Assembly: GCF_021440085.1 (NCBI RefSeq)
Contig: NZ_JAKCPW010000002.1
Span: 186,001 to 250,000, forward strand
Direction of reading: 5' to 3'
Length of the DNA: 64,000 nucleotides
Origin: Dyadobacter sp. CY261
GTDB lineage: Bacteria; Bacteroidota; Bacteroidia; Cytophagales; Spirosomataceae
Below, one piece after another: positions 17,041 through 26,782 of this stretch. Positions within the stretch are counted from its first letter, which is position 1, and each line of letters starts with the position of its first letter. The notes under the pieces are model-generated. The model worked only from the letters and a program-made list of their open reading frames with translations. It was not told the DNA's origin and did no database searches. The translations under genes and the position numbers were made by a program.

Positions 17041-18417
17041 CTAAAATCCGTCGGCCTTGATCTGCTTTTCACTCAGTTCGCCATACTTTTTGACCTGCTC
17101 TTTGATCTCGGAAGCTTTGCCGACAAACACAAATTGCAGCTTGTCTTTTGGGAAATAGGTGGCAATAATGTCCTTTGCCTGTGCCACCGTCAATCCATCC
17201 ACTTTACTCTGGAAGGTATTGATAAAACTTTCATCGAAATTGTAGATGAACATATCGGTAAGCAACCTCGCCAATGCCCCGGCCGACTCATAGTCTGGTG
17301 GGAAATCTCCTTTTACATACGCCTTCGCCGACGCAAGGATTTCTTCATTGATACCCGTTTTATGCAGACTATCGAGTACGCTCAATGCCATGTCGATCGC
17401 CGGAACGGTCGTCGAGTTTTTGGTAAATGTGCTGATCCCGAATGTGCCCGCATACTTGTAGCGGTTGAAACGACTGCCTGCACCGTATGTAAGTCCGGAA
17501 TTGACGCGCAACGCATCATTCAACCATGACGTAAACCGGCCGCCGAGAATGGTGTTGATTACCACTACCGGCACATAATCGGGCGAATTGTAGTCGATCC
17601 CTTTACCTCCGATCATGAAAGTAGTCTCGCGGGCGTCTTCCTTGTTAACCAGCAATACCCTGCTTTTTTCGAATTCCAGGTTAGGCGCCACTCGTTTCAC
17701 CATTCTTGAGGGGGCGGTTTTCCATTCACCGAACAATGCGGTCACCTTTTTCTTCATTTCCGCCGCTTTGAAATCGCCGACAATGGCGACCGCGCCTTTG
17801 CCCGTGGTGTAGTTGCTTTGGTAAAATGCCTTTACAGAAGCCGCGTCGATCTTTTCTACTGTCGATTTGCTACCGGTCGTGGGCGTTGCATAGGGAAAAT
17901 TGCTGAACAGAAATGCATTATAATAGTTGCCGATCACCGAGCGAGGGCTTTCCTTGGCCTGGGCGAGCTCCAGCAATGTGCGTTGTTTGTGCTTGTCAAA
18001 TTCGGTGGCGTCGAAAACGGGGTACATCAGCACCTGCTGGATGATCTCGAAGAGTTTTTCCTGATCTTTCACCGCGAATGAAGCTGCAAGTCCTGCATTG
18101 TCTTTAGATGCGTAAGTCGAAAGGGTGGCGCCAACATAATCCGTCAATTCCTCGATCTGCGCTTTGGTATATTTCTGCGTGCCGAAAAGCAATGCATCGG
18201 CGGTAAGGCTCGCGAGGCCGTAGCGCTCGCCGTCGTTAATGGAACCGGCATCGAATACGGCCGAAACGTTGATCAGCGGCACCTCGTGCTGTTCCATGAG
18301 GTACACGGTGAGCCCATTTTTGAGTTTGAACTGCTCGTAAGGCGGTACTTTAAAATTATTCTGCGCCATTGCCGAAAAGGGGCAAAAGGCCAGTAGCAAA
18401 AGGATGATATTTTTCAT
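17041..18417 (-). CDS. M16 (pitrilysin) family protein, non-catalytic subunit
   Basis: A 458-residue periplasmic M16 homologue with a signal peptide ending AMAQ. The fold signatures of both halves are present (LKNGLTVYLMEQHEVPLINV; VKAFYQSNYTTGKGAVAIVGDF), but the zinc motif HxxEH is replaced by GLASLTADALLFGT near residue 67, so it cannot bind zinc there. The neighbour upstream, 25 bp away, is the catalytic partner. In this family such pairs form an alpha-beta heterodimer in which the inactive subunit helps close the chamber and bind substrate (established for mitochondrial processing peptidase and some bacterial pairs). Substrate is probably oligopeptides. Confidence 0.92.
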   Translation of the reverse strand: MKNIILLLLAFCPFSAMAQNNFKVPPYEQFKLKNGLTVYLMEQHEVPLINVSAVFDAGSINDGERYGLASLTADALLFGTQKYTKAQIEELTDYVGATLSTYASKDNAGLAASFAVKDQEKLFEIIQQVLMYPVFDATEFDKHKQRTLLELAQAKESPRSVIGNYYNAFLFSNFPYATPTTGSKSTVEKIDAASVKAFYQSNYTTGKGAVAIVGDFKAAEMKKKVTALFGEWKTAPSRMVKRVAPNLEFEKSRVLLVNKEDARETTFMIGGKGIDYNSPDYVPVVVINTILGGRFTSWLNDALRVNSGLTYGAGSRFNRYKYAGTFGISTFTKNSTTVPAIDMALSVLDSLHKTGINEEILASAKAYVKGDFPPDYESAGALARLLTDMFIYNFDESFINTFQSKVDGLTVAQAKDIIATYFPKDKLQFVFVGKASEIKEQVKKYGELSEKQIKADGF

Positions 18418-18442
18418 TCTGTATTTCAGATTTGAATGCTGG

Positions 18443-19765
18443 TCATTTCGATTTTTCGGGAAGCAGGTAACCTACGGTGCGGTTCCGGTCGGTAAAGTAC
18501 TTGGCTGCCACGCGCTTGATGTCGTCTGCCGTCACTTTCTTATAGTTCTCCGGCGCTTCGAACATCTTTTTATAATCACCAAAAAACACATCATACGTCC
18601 CGAGGCTGTTGGCTTTGCCGTTGATGGTTTCGAGTGTGTGATAGAATTCCATCACTTTTTGGTTCTTGACCTTCTGCAATTCGGCATCGGTCACGCCATT
18701 CTGAATGATCATATCGATCTGTTTTTCAATCGCTTTTTCGAGATCGGGAGCCGATACATTGTCGCCTGCCACGCCAAAAACAGCGAACAGCGTCGGGTCG
18801 AAACCATTGTCGAGACCGGTGCTCACGCTGGAAGCAAGGGTGGTGTCCATCACCAGCGACTTCACCAGACGGGAAGAGTTGCCCGAGCTTAGCAGACTGC
18901 TGAACAGGTCCAATGCATAGTAATCCGCATGCGCGGTTTCCGGGACATGATATGCCAGGAGAACATTCGGTGTGGTAATGTCTTTGTAGGTAGTCACGCG
19001 GCGTTCGCCATTTTGTGGCGGTTCTACTGTGCGGATCTTAGGCGGCAGGCCGCGTGCGGGAAGTGGTGCCATGTATTGGTCTGCGAGTTTTTTTACCGCA
19101 TCAAGTTTAATATCACCTACCACCACGACGGTCACATTGTTGGGCGAGTAATAAGTTTTAAAATAGTTTTCCAAATCGGCCTGTGTCCAGCTTTTGATAT
19201 CCGATTCAAAACCAATCACCGGGAACATATAAGGATGCTCCTGGAACGCAACGGATTGTACCAGTTCACCCAATAGCCTGTAATTGCTGTTTTCTAGTCC
19301 GGTACTGCGCTCGGAAAGCACCACGCCACGCTCGCTTTCCACCATTTTGGGGTCGATGGACAAATGGCCGATACGATCGGATTCGAGTTTGAAAATGGTT
19401 TCCAATGCATCTTTCTGAAACCAGTCGGTGTATACGGTCACGTTCTCGTTCGTGTAGGCATTGTTGGAGCCGCCGTTGGCCTCCATCACACGGTCGAATT
19501 GCTTGGGGCCGTAGTTTTTCGAGCCGTTGAACATCATGTGTTCAAAGAAATGGGAGAGGCCGGTAATGCCGTGAACTTCGTTGCGCGAACCCACCTTCCA
19601 GAAAAGGTACATATTGGCGGTGGGAATCGAATGATCTTCCAGGACAAGGAATTTCATGCCGTTGTTCAGTGTGAAGGTTTTCACATCCTCCGGCTTGGTT
19701 TGTGCATGCGCGACGCCGAGGCAGGACATTGCAGCCGCGGCGAGCAGTAATTTTCGGAGCTTCAT
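18443..19765 (-). CDS. M16 (pitrilysin) family zinc peptidase, catalytic subunit
   Basis: A 440-residue periplasmic metallopeptidase. The start at ATG 19765 opens the signal peptide MKLRKLLLAAAAMSCLGV ending AHAQ; earlier starts would precede it with an unrelated leader. The inverted zinc motif HFFEH is at residues 72-76 in GLSHFFEHMMFNG, and the downstream ESERGVVLSERS segment supplies the third ligand. The second domain is conserved (YFKTYYSPNNVTVVVVGDI). It is first in a two-gene unit with the HxxEH-less homologue, so the two probably work as a heterodimer. Confidence 0.94.
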   Translation of the reverse strand: MKLRKLLLAAAAMSCLGVAHAQTKPEDVKTFTLNNGMKFLVLEDHSIPTANMYLFWKVGSRNEVHGITGLSHFFEHMMFNGSKNYGPKQFDRVMEANGGSNNAYTNENVTVYTDWFQKDALETIFKLESDRIGHLSIDPKMVESERGVVLSERSTGLENSNYRLLGELVQSVAFQEHPYMFPVIGFESDIKSWTQADLENYFKTYYSPNNVTVVVVGDIKLDAVKKLADQYMAPLPARGLPPKIRTVEPPQNGERRVTTYKDITTPNVLLAYHVPETAHADYYALDLFSSLLSSGNSSRLVKSLVMDTTLASSVSTGLDNGFDPTLFAVFGVAGDNVSAPDLEKAIEKQIDMIIQNGVTDAELQKVKNQKVMEFYHTLETINGKANSLGTYDVFFGDYKKMFEAPENYKKVTADDIKRVAAKYFTDRNRTVGYLLPEKSK

Positions 19766-19924
19766 GAAGCAGGGATTGTTAATGAATGTGTAATGATAAG
19801 GAAAATGCCCGACCGGTCGAAATTTGATCAAATGATAAACTTAAATGGATTGCCAGGCGGCATTAATTCTGATTTCAAACGCTATTTTTGGCGCATTATT
19901 GATCTAAATCCTTTGTACCACCCA

Positions 19925-20722
19925 ATGAAAAAGTACTTATTTTCTTTACTCACGCTGCTAACGCTTAACGCAGAAGCAGGTACGTTGTCCGACAAGCCTG
20001 CCAAAAAGCAGCGTTTTAAAGTAATGACTTACAATATTCATCACTGTAACCCGCCGTCGGCCGGGGAGAAGATCGATGTGGAAGCCATTGCGAAAGTTAT
20101 TAATGCTGAAAAGCCGGATTTTGTGGCGTTGCAGGAAGTGGATGTAAATACCGAGCGTTCAGGGAAAGGCAAAAACCAGGCGAAGCAACTGGCGGAGCTT
20201 ACCGGTATGAAGTGCTATTTTTCGAAAGCCATCGACCATCAGGGTGGCGACTATGGCGTGGCTGTGCTAACCAAATTCCCGATCGTTGATTCGGCACGTT
20301 TTGCATTGCCGATCCGCCCGGAACTGAAAGAGGAGGACCGCACCATTGCAGCGGTGACGGTAACATTGCCCGACAAGCGCAAGCTGATTTTCGCCAGCAC
20401 GCATTTGGGTTTGAAAGAACCGAACCGCATTCAACAGGCCGAAACCATTATGAAGCATTTCGGCAACACAGAACTGCCGATGATCCTTGCCGGGGATTTC
20501 AATGCGACGCCCGAAAGCCCGGTAATCGCCTATTTCGATAAGTATTTCACCCGTACCTGCACCGATTGCAAGCCGACCATTCCCGTGGAGCAGCCCAAAA
20601 AGACCATTGATTTCATTATGCACAAGCAAGGTAGCAAACTCAAAAGCGCCAATACGACGGTAATCGACGAAAAATATGCGTCGGATCACTTGCCGGTAAC
20701 GGCCGAGTTTACATTGGACTAA
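19925..20722 (+). CDS. Exported endonuclease/exonuclease/phosphatase (EEP) family protein
   Basis: A 265-residue metal-dependent phosphoesterase of the EEP superfamily. ATG 19925 begins a signal peptide (MKKYLFSLLTLLTLNAEAG). Family motifs in order: MTYNIHHC, KPDFVALQEVDVNTERSG, GGDYGVAVLTKFPIVDS, ASTHLG, LAGDFNATPES, TIDFIMHK and the terminal SDHLPVTAEF with the catalytic histidine. Exported members usually cut phosphodiesters of lipids or other small molecules, so DNA is an unlikely substrate. It is convergent with the next gene and their ends overlap by 14 bp. Confidence 0.9.
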   Translation: MKKYLFSLLTLLTLNAEAGTLSDKPAKKQRFKVMTYNIHHCNPPSAGEKIDVEAIAKVINAEKPDFVALQEVDVNTERSGKGKNQAKQLAELTGMKCYFSKAIDHQGGDYGVAVLTKFPIVDSARFALPIRPELKEEDRTIAAVTVTLPDKRKLIFASTHLGLKEPNRIQQAETIMKHFGNTELPMILAGDFNATPESPVIAYFDKYFTRTCTDCKPTIPVEQPKKTIDFIMHKQGSKLKSANTTVIDEKYASDHLPVTAEFTLD

Positions 20723-22436
20723 CCTCGTCGCGAAGCCAGTTTACCCGCACAATCCGGCTTTGCACGCCATGTTCGGCAAAGAAGTGCTGCCAATGCAGCT
20801 GCCGTGACGAGAGGTGGTCTGTCGGTGATTTGATTTCGAGGAAGGCATAGTCAGTATCATTCCAAACGAGCAAATCGGGAAAGCCACGGGTGTTTTCGCG
20901 GAGGTTCAATGCCATTTCGAGCATGATCTTGTGGATTTTTTCCGGGCTGAGGAGCGAAGTCAGGGTTAATACCTTTTCCAGAGCGCCGTCGTACCAGGGC
21001 ACGAGCACGTTGGTAATGCCGTATTTGTCTGCAAAAGTTCGAGTAACGAGCTCGTCGATAATTTCACGTGAATGCGCCGCGGCGAGGCGCTCTTTCAATT
21101 GCTCAGCCCGTTTGAAATAGAAATCGGGCAGGAAGAAATCCGACGGAATGCGTTGCAGCGGGTTATGGATCGTCTGCACATTGGTATCATAAATAATATC
21201 CCAAAACAGCAACCCGAACAATGCGCGCCAGGGTTCATTTTCGCTGAAAAAGGCATTATAGCCTTGCGATTGATAGTAGGTTAACGCGCCGAATTCCACC
21301 CGGAAACGATAGGAAACCGGTACTTCTATTGCCTCCGCAGCTTTCAAAGCCTGGGTCGTCCGCTTGACGGTCCGGGCTTTTTTATTTTTAATTTTTTCAT
21401 AAAAATCGAGGCTGAAATAGCGCTCGTCGGCATTTTGCGGACTTTCGGAAATTTCCTCGCACAATGCAAGCGCCTCGTCGATCTCGCCGAGGTTATAAAG
21501 CAGCCTGACACGTCGCTCCCGGGCGGGCGCATCGCCGGTAAGCTGGTAAATAGTGAGGGCCTGCGAAAGCATTTTCTTGCGTTCGAGCCAGGCGCTTACC
21601 CGCAATATAAATGTGTTGAAAGAAGGTAATGCCTTATGACTGAGCCCGGTGCCGCTTACGACGTGCCAGTTCATAAACCAGTCGAAGATTTCCTCTGGCG
21701 GCAGGTTGTGTTTGATGACGTCGAAAGTTTCCTTCATCAAAGACACCATCAATGTATCATCCGCATCCTTCCTGGTATCGAATTGAATGGACAAAAACTG
21801 CTCATCGAACGACTGGAACCGCACATGCCCGAGGTCGCGTACCACAAATTCGGTCATATCGGCATTGCGGTTACCGAAGAATAGGAACTTCATCAGCATT
21901 ACTTCCGCCTCGAACGAGACCTTCACAACCGGCTCTATTTCGCTCAAAACCTCGCAAAGCACGGCAAAATCATATTCATGCAGCAGCCAGCGCACGAGAT
22001 CCGGCTTTTTAATGCTTTTGGCCGGCATAATATCCGGTTCCAGAAGCTTCGTAACTTCCAGTAGTTCAGGTTTGGTGAAAAGGTCGATCACCTCGGCAAA
22101 TCTGCTTTCGTGTGCCTCACAAAGCGTTTCGATAAAGTCACGATCCAGCAGCTCGGTGAGCACGGCAGCCACGTCTTCAATTTCGGAGTAGGAGAGGGCA
22201 TTACTGCGGAAAAAAGACTTTCGCCGGTTGCTGAAACGGATAAAAAGGCATTGCGCGTCTTCCGAAAGCGACGCATAATCGTCCAGAAATTCCAGCTCGC
22301 TTTCGTGCAGGATGTGAGCATAGCGCTTGCGTACAAAAGCGAGCACGTAATTGAAATAATCGAGGTAGTACTTGGGCGGTAAATCCGTGGGAAACACCTG
22401 TTCCTGGGCAAACGGATCGGGCAACTCGGCAGACAA
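20709..22436 (-). CDS. FAN1-like VRR-NUC structure-specific nuclease
   Basis: A 575-residue protein whose C-terminus holds a VRR-NUC (PD-(D/E)xK) nuclease domain: FPDLL with Asp521, then FLEIKSPTD with Glu534 and Lys536, then QLHWQHFFAEHG. The long alpha-helical N-terminal part with TPR-like repeats matches bacterial homologues of FAN1, a flap/5' exonuclease acting on interstrand cross-link repair intermediates (established for human and Pseudomonas FAN1). Whether this one repairs cross-links is inferred. The N-terminal SAP region of FAN1 is represented by NALSYSEIEDVAAVLTELLDR. It is a single gene with its own promoter. Confidence 0.87.
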   Translation of the reverse strand: MSAELPDPFAQEQVFPTDLPPKYYLDYFNYVLAFVRKRYAHILHESELEFLDDYASLSEDAQCLFIRFSNRRKSFFRSNALSYSEIEDVAAVLTELLDRDFIETLCEAHESRFAEVIDLFTKPELLEVTKLLEPDIMPAKSIKKPDLVRWLLHEYDFAVLCEVLSEIEPVVKVSFEAEVMLMKFLFFGNRNADMTEFVVRDLGHVRFQSFDEQFLSIQFDTRKDADDTLMVSLMKETFDVIKHNLPPEEIFDWFMNWHVVSGTGLSHKALPSFNTFILRVSAWLERKKMLSQALTIYQLTGDAPARERRVRLLYNLGEIDEALALCEEISESPQNADERYFSLDFYEKIKNKKARTVKRTTQALKAAEAIEVPVSYRFRVEFGALTYYQSQGYNAFFSENEPWRALFGLLFWDIIYDTNVQTIHNPLQRIPSDFFLPDFYFKRAEQLKERLAAAHSREIIDELVTRTFADKYGITNVLVPWYDGALEKVLTLTSLLSPEKIHKIMLEMALNLRENTRGFPDLLVWNDTDYAFLEIKSPTDHLSSRQLHWQHFFAEHGVQSRIVRVNWLRDEVSPM

Positions 22437-22474
22437 AACGGCTAATTTTTAAGTTGATGAAGGAATAAAGTTAC

Positions 22475-22482
22475 CAAAAATA
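22475..22482 (-). promoter_or_regulatory. Candidate -7 box of the VRR-NUC gene
   Basis: On the minus strand TATTTTTG (22482 to 22475) fits TAnnTTTG and lies about 38 nt before the start codon at 22436. No clear -33 TTG is seen. Confidence 0.4.
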
Positions 22483-22682
22483 TCTATTTCCGGATATTAA
22501 AATTATCAGCGCTTTGTCGGGAAAAAGTAGGATGACGGCATGAAATGCTTGGTGCAGGATGATTTATATTAAAATTTGGTTAAATGCTTATTTTTTAGAA
22601 AAATGAAAGGTAAAAATTGGATTATGCCTATGATGAATGCCGCCTTTTCCGAAATGCATAGTATATAATTAAGAAATTGGTT

Positions 22683-22690
22683 TACATTTG
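22683..22690 (+). promoter_or_regulatory. Candidate -7 box of pgk
   Basis: TACATTTG fits TAnnTTTG and lies 29 nt before the ATG of pgk; no strong -33 element is seen. Confidence 0.5.
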
Positions 22691-22719
22691 CTCTCTATGG
22701 AAAACAATTTTACCTGCCC

Positions 22720-23910
22720 ATGACAACATTAGATTCTTATGATTTTTCAGGGAAAAAAGCCCTGGTCCGCGTGGATTTCAATGTCCCGCTTAATGACAAA
22801 TTTGAGATCACGGACGATACCCGTATCCGTGCGACCATTCCTACAATCAGCAAGATTCTTAATGACGGCGGTTCCGTCATTTTAATGTCACACCTGGGAC
22901 GTCCGAAAGACGGTCCAACCGAAAAATACTCTCTGAAACACCTGGTAAACCCATTGTCGCTTATCCTCGGAAAGACGGTAAAGTTTGCCGAGGATTCCAT
23001 CGGTGAAAGTGCAACGGAGCTCGCGGCTGCATTACAACCGGGAGAGGTTCTGTTGCTCGAAAACCTGCGTTTTTATAAAGAAGAAGAAAAAGGTAACGAA
23101 GAATTCGCAGAGAAACTCTCGAAACTCGGCGACGTGTGGGTGATGGATGCATTCGGTACCGCACACCGCGCGCATGCTTCCACTGCTGTAATCGGAAAGT
23201 TCTTTGCCGATAAAGTTTGCGGTTATGTAATGCAAGCCGAGCTGGATAACGCGGAAAGACTTCTTGAACATTCAGAAAGACCTTTCACGGCGATTATGGG
23301 TGGTGCTAAAATCTCCGACAAAATTTTGATCATCGAGCGTCTGATCGACAAGGTTGATAACTTGATCATCGGCGGAGGTATGTCATACACATTTGCCAAA
23401 GCGCAAGGTGGAAATATCGGACAGTCGCTCCTCGAAGCCGACAAACAAGACCTGACACTCGAACTGGTTCAGAAAGCTAAGGATAAAGGTGTAAACCTCA
23501 TCCTACCGGTTGATACCGTAATCGCTGACAAATTTGCGCCCGATGCCGAACATAAAGTGGTATCGGCAGGCGACATCCCCGACGACTGGCAAGGTCTGGA
23601 CATTGGTCCTGAAACAGCGAAAATCTTTGCTGATATCATAAAGAACTCCAAGACTGTTCTCTGGAACGGTCCAATGGGCGTTTTTGAATTCCCTAGCTTC
23701 GCGAAAGGAACCAACGCAATCGCTGAGGCGGTAGTTGCAGTAACCGAAGAAAACGACGCATTCTCGCTTATCGGCGGTGGTGACTCGGCTTCGGCTATTA
23801 ACAACGCAGGCTATGGTGATCGGGTGAGCTACGTTTCGACTGGTGGTGGTGCGTTGCTAGAATACATGGAGGGCAAAGTACTTCCGGGTGTTGCTGCGCT
23901 GGAAGCATAA
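22720..23910 (+). CDS. pgk: Phosphoglycerate kinase
   Basis: Glycolytic enzyme converting 1,3-bisphosphoglycerate and ADP to 3-phosphoglycerate and ATP. The 396-residue length is standard. Signatures: [10 protein letters not shown] near residue 17, [10 protein letters not shown] near 58, [13 protein letters not shown] near 144, GGAKISDKI near 190, [10 protein letters not shown] near 313 and the nucleotide-binding GGGDSASAI near 351. Single gene ended by a strong hairpin. Another glycolytic gene, fbaA, is elsewhere in the window on the other strand. Confidence 0.98.
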   Translation: MTTLDSYDFSGKKALVRVDFNVPLNDKFEITDDTRIRATIPTISKILNDGGSVILMSHLGRPKDGPTEKYSLKHLVNPLSLILGKTVKFAEDSIGESATELAAALQPGEVLLLENLRFYKEEEKGNEEFAEKLSKLGDVWVMDAFGTAHRAHASTAVIGKFFADKVCGYVMQAELDNAERLLEHSERPFTAIMGGAKISDKILIIERLIDKVDNLIIGGGMSYTFAKAQGGNIGQSLLEADKQDLTLELVQKAKDKGVNLILPVDTVIADKFAPDAEHKVVSAGDIPDDWQGLDIGPETAKIFADIIKNSKTVLWNGPMGVFEFPSFAKGTNAIAEAVVAVTEENDAFSLIGGGDSASAINNAGYGDRVSYVSTGGGALLEYMEGKVLPGVAALEA

Positions 23911-23941
23911 GCATTCACTTTTTTAGGTTATATCAAAAAAG

Positions 23942-23973
23942 AAATCCATCCCGCACATCGCGGGATGGATTTT
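23942..23973. terminator. Bidirectional terminator between pgk and the receptor gene
   Basis: A perfect 13-bp stem, AAATCCATCCCGC (23942-23954) with GCGGGATGGATTT (23960-23972), and a 5-nt loop. A-rich sequence on the left and T-rich on the right let it serve both convergent genes. Confidence 0.88.
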
Positions 23974-24032
23974 CTGCATAACAAACCTAACTAATTTATG
24001 AACACTGGTCACGATTGACCGGAATTCCACTT

Positions 24033-26486
24033 TTAATTGCCACCTGCGCGTTTCTGCAAATCGTCGGAACCTGTATTGCGCTGGCGGGCTCCCTTCACAT
24101 TCTGGTTGCCGAAGTTGTAAGTGAAGGTCAATCTGAACTGGCGGCTTGGCCATTCGGAACGTACTTTGAAATCGATGTCCTTATAGATGGCCGTTCCGTT
24201 GAAGCGGTTGGTCCAGAAGATGTCGTTAACATTGAGACGGATCGTTCCTTTTTTGTTCAGGATGTTTTTCTGCAAACCTGCATTGAGCATTCCCATCGGC
24301 TTCGCGGCATACAATCCGTAGAATGCCCTGCTATTATACCAGCCCGAGAGCTCAGCGGACCATCCCTTGCCGATAGTAAATTGGTTACTTGCATACATAT
24401 TCCATGACGCCTGCTTGATTTCGAGCTGTTGTTCCAGGTAATATGATTTGTAATGGTTGTAGACACCCGTAAAGTTCGCCTGCACCTGCCACCACTTAGT
24501 GACCGGTATCGGGAACGAGACGGTCAGGCTGACGTTGTCCTGGTTGTCGAGGTTGTCCGATGTTACAAATGTTTTGTTTTCCGAAGCAATCTGCTGGGGC
24601 AGTTCATCCGCGATCATGTCTTTGATGCGGCTGTAAGCAAGTGTCGTGTTGATGGTGTTTTTGTAAACGTGTACGAGTTGGAATGAATTGGTATACTGTG
24701 GTTTAAGGTTCGGGTTACCGCGTTGGAATGTATATGGGTCGAGGTAAAACTCGAAGGGGTTCAGTGACTGGTAGTTCGGACGGTCGATACGGCGGCTGTA
24801 TGAGATGTTGATCACGTTATTGGTATCCAGCTGGTTCGACAAAAACACGCTTGGGAACAGGTTAATATAGTTTCTGTCGCGTTTCTGGTTTAATGTAACC
24901 GAGTTGCCGATCGAATGTGTGTGCTCAGCGCGGACGCCCAACTGGTATTTGATCCTTTTTGAAATTGCACCGGCGTAATTCACATAACCCGCATTCACAT
25001 TTTCAGAGTATTTGAAGCGGTTGGATCGGGTAGGATCCAGCTGCCAGGTATCTACAAAAGTTTCGAAAACCATATCATTATCCGAAGTCACGAAGCTTGA
25101 TTTCAGGCCGGTTTCAAATTTGCCTTTGCCGATGGTCTGCGTGTAGTCCAGCTTTGCCATGGCAATGTTGATGTCCGAAGGCATATCGTTCCGTACAGTT
25201 TCGGTATCATCCGCATCGGGCGTGCCATCTGCATTGAAATAACGCGTGTCCAGATTACTCTCCTTTTTGCCGCCATAATGCACGTAGTCCAGATCGAATG
25301 TCAGCTCCTTGCCTTTGTTGTTGAACTGGTGTTTGAGGTTTAGGTTTGAGCTGATGTTATTCATTTTGCCCCCATTGAAAACGTTCGTCCGGAATGTCCG
25401 TTGCAGACTTAGATCTTCATTCAGGATCCGGGTATTGGTCTGTCCGAACGGGTTGCTCCAGTCGTTATAGAACCCCGAAACTAATACGCCTACCGTAGTT
25501 TTATCTGTTGCAGAATAGTCCAGCCCGGCACGCACATTATAGTATTGCGACTCATTGATCCGTTCAGTTTTCTGATCGAAGATTGTCACTTTGTCCTCGT
25601 AGGGAATCCGGCGGTAAATGTCGTTGTTGTTGAAGCCTTTATTGTAGAATGCGCCTGCACTGATGAAAGAGCTCAGTTTGCCAGCCCGGTGATTGAGCGT
25701 TCCGTTTACATTGGCGCGGCCGTATTTGGCCCAGGCGCCGCCTACATTGATATTCCCATTGGTGCCGTAGTTCTTGTTGCGCTTCATCTTAATATTGATG
25801 ATCCCGGAGTTACCGGCCGCGTCATATTTAGCCGATGGATTCGTGATCAGCTCAATTTTCTCAATGTTGTCGCTTGGTGTATTACGGAGCAAGGTTATGA
25901 GTTCTTGTTGGGATAAAAAGGTCTGTTTTCCATCGATTTGCACAATTACACCTTCTTTGCCACGCAGCTTCAATTGCTCATTCTGCTGATCAACCGTCAC
26001 GCCGGGAGCACGTTCCAGCACTTCCAGCGCCGTAGCACCTGCCGAGACAATGCTATTTTCCACATTGATAACCGTCCGGTCGATTTCTTGTTCGATGAAT
26101 GGTTTCTTCGCCACGACCGTCACCTCGTTCAGCGATTGCGTATCCGATTTAAGGGTGACAACAGGCAGGTTTACGGGAGAATCTTTGACGTTGAAGGGCT
26201 CGCTGTAACTTTTCTGATAACCCACCATTGAAATGAGCGTCAGGTATTTGCCGGCGGCCACCTGATCGAATGCAAACTTGCCACTTTCATCGGCTGCAAG
26301 TCCCTTTACTAGCACCGAATCTTTGGCTTGCAAGAGCAAGACATTCACAAACGGGAACGGCTGCGACTTTTCGTCCAGCACCGCGCCGGTGATATTTCCT
26401 TTTCCGGTAAGAGGCTGGGGAGCTTGTGCGTGCACAAATCCACTGCCCAGCAGCAGCGCTGCAGTTAGGTTCATTAAGAATTTCAT
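24033..26486 (-). CDS. TonB-dependent-receptor-like outer membrane beta-barrel protein (OMP_b-brl_3 type)
   Basis: An 817-residue outer membrane protein: signal peptide ending VHAQ, a carboxypeptidase-regulatory-like domain (residues about 28-110, GNITGAVLDEKSQPFPFVNV), a plug with LNEVTVVAKKPFIEQEIDRTVINV and NPSAKYDAAGNSGIINIKMK, and a C-terminal barrel. This is the OMP_b-brl_3 subgroup, which has no SusD partner and unknown cargo. It is transcribed alone, divergent from guaA, with an unusually elaborate upstream region (26504-26609) that suggests tight regulation. Confidence 0.9.
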   Translation of the reverse strand: MKFLMNLTAALLLGSGFVHAQAPQPLTGKGNITGAVLDEKSQPFPFVNVLLLQAKDSVLVKGLAADESGKFAFDQVAAGKYLTLISMVGYQKSYSEPFNVKDSPVNLPVVTLKSDTQSLNEVTVVAKKPFIEQEIDRTVINVENSIVSAGATALEVLERAPGVTVDQQNEQLKLRGKEGVIVQIDGKQTFLSQQELITLLRNTPSDNIEKIELITNPSAKYDAAGNSGIINIKMKRNKNYGTNGNINVGGAWAKYGRANVNGTLNHRAGKLSSFISAGAFYNKGFNNNDIYRRIPYEDKVTIFDQKTERINESQYYNVRAGLDYSATDKTTVGVLVSGFYNDWSNPFGQTNTRILNEDLSLQRTFRTNVFNGGKMNNISSNLNLKHQFNNKGKELTFDLDYVHYGGKKESNLDTRYFNADGTPDADDTETVRNDMPSDINIAMAKLDYTQTIGKGKFETGLKSSFVTSDNDMVFETFVDTWQLDPTRSNRFKYSENVNAGYVNYAGAISKRIKYQLGVRAEHTHSIGNSVTLNQKRDRNYINLFPSVFLSNQLDTNNVINISYSRRIDRPNYQSLNPFEFYLDPYTFQRGNPNLKPQYTNSFQLVHVYKNTINTTLAYSRIKDMIADELPQQIASENKTFVTSDNLDNQDNVSLTVSFPIPVTKWWQVQANFTGVYNHYKSYYLEQQLEIKQASWNMYASNQFTIGKGWSAELSGWYNSRAFYGLYAAKPMGMLNAGLQKNILNKKGTIRLNVNDIFWTNRFNGTAIYKDIDFKVRSEWPSRQFRLTFTYNFGNQNVKGARQRNTGSDDLQKRAGGN

Positions 26487-26503
26487 GGCTAATAGTTAAA
26501 GTT

Positions 26504-26540
26504 CAGTGTACCCGAGATATGTTGTCCGATGAGTACACTG
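26504..26540 (-). promoter_or_regulatory. Inverted repeat in the 5' leader of the receptor gene
   Basis: CAGTGTAC (26504-26511) and its exact complement GTACACTG (26533-26540) flank 21 nt. The repeat lies between the predicted -7 box (26541-26548) and the start codon, so it may be an operator or an RNA hairpin. Confidence 0.45.
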
Positions 26541-26548
26541 CAAAGATA
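26541..26548 (-). promoter_or_regulatory. Candidate -7 box of the receptor gene
   Basis: On the minus strand TATCTTTG (26548 to 26541) fits TAnnTTTG. No TTG is found at the -33 distance, and the repeats at 26558-26609 lie just upstream, which suggests an activator-dependent promoter (inference). Confidence 0.5.
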
Positions 26549-26557
26549 GGTACCTGG

Positions 26558-26609
26558 TATAGCATAGAACCTTTGATTACATAAATGGTTGGTATGCTAT
26601 ATAAATGGT
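26558..26609 (-). promoter_or_regulatory. Nested inverted and direct repeats upstream of the receptor promoter
   Basis: TATAGCATA (26558-26566) and its exact complement TATGCTATA (26593-26601) form an inverted repeat, and ATAAATGGT occurs twice in direct orientation at 26581 and 26601, two helical turns apart. Direct half-sites at about 20 bp would fit a dimeric response regulator such as a LytTR protein, but the regulator is not identified. Confidence 0.45.
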
Positions 26610-26755
26610 GTGTGGTCTATCTTCGGCTTATAGATACAAAGAGATAAAGGGAAGTTGCATATGGGTTAAAAAAAAGTTTGAATGGTGAAATACCAGTTTG
26701 AACGACCGGAAGTGCCGATCTTTCAACTTCATTTTTCCGTTTCCTCCAATCTCCC

Positions 26756-26763
26756 TACCTTTG
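26756..26763 (+). promoter_or_regulatory. Candidate -7 box of guaA
   Basis: TACCTTTG fits TAnnTTTG and ends 19 nt before the ATG of guaA. Confidence 0.5.
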
Positions 26764-26782
26764 CGTTTTAGATAGCATATAT

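Noticed and set aside
26487..26782. Purine riboswitch before guaA
   Set aside because: No conserved aptamer core; the repeats there point to protein operators for the divergent gene.
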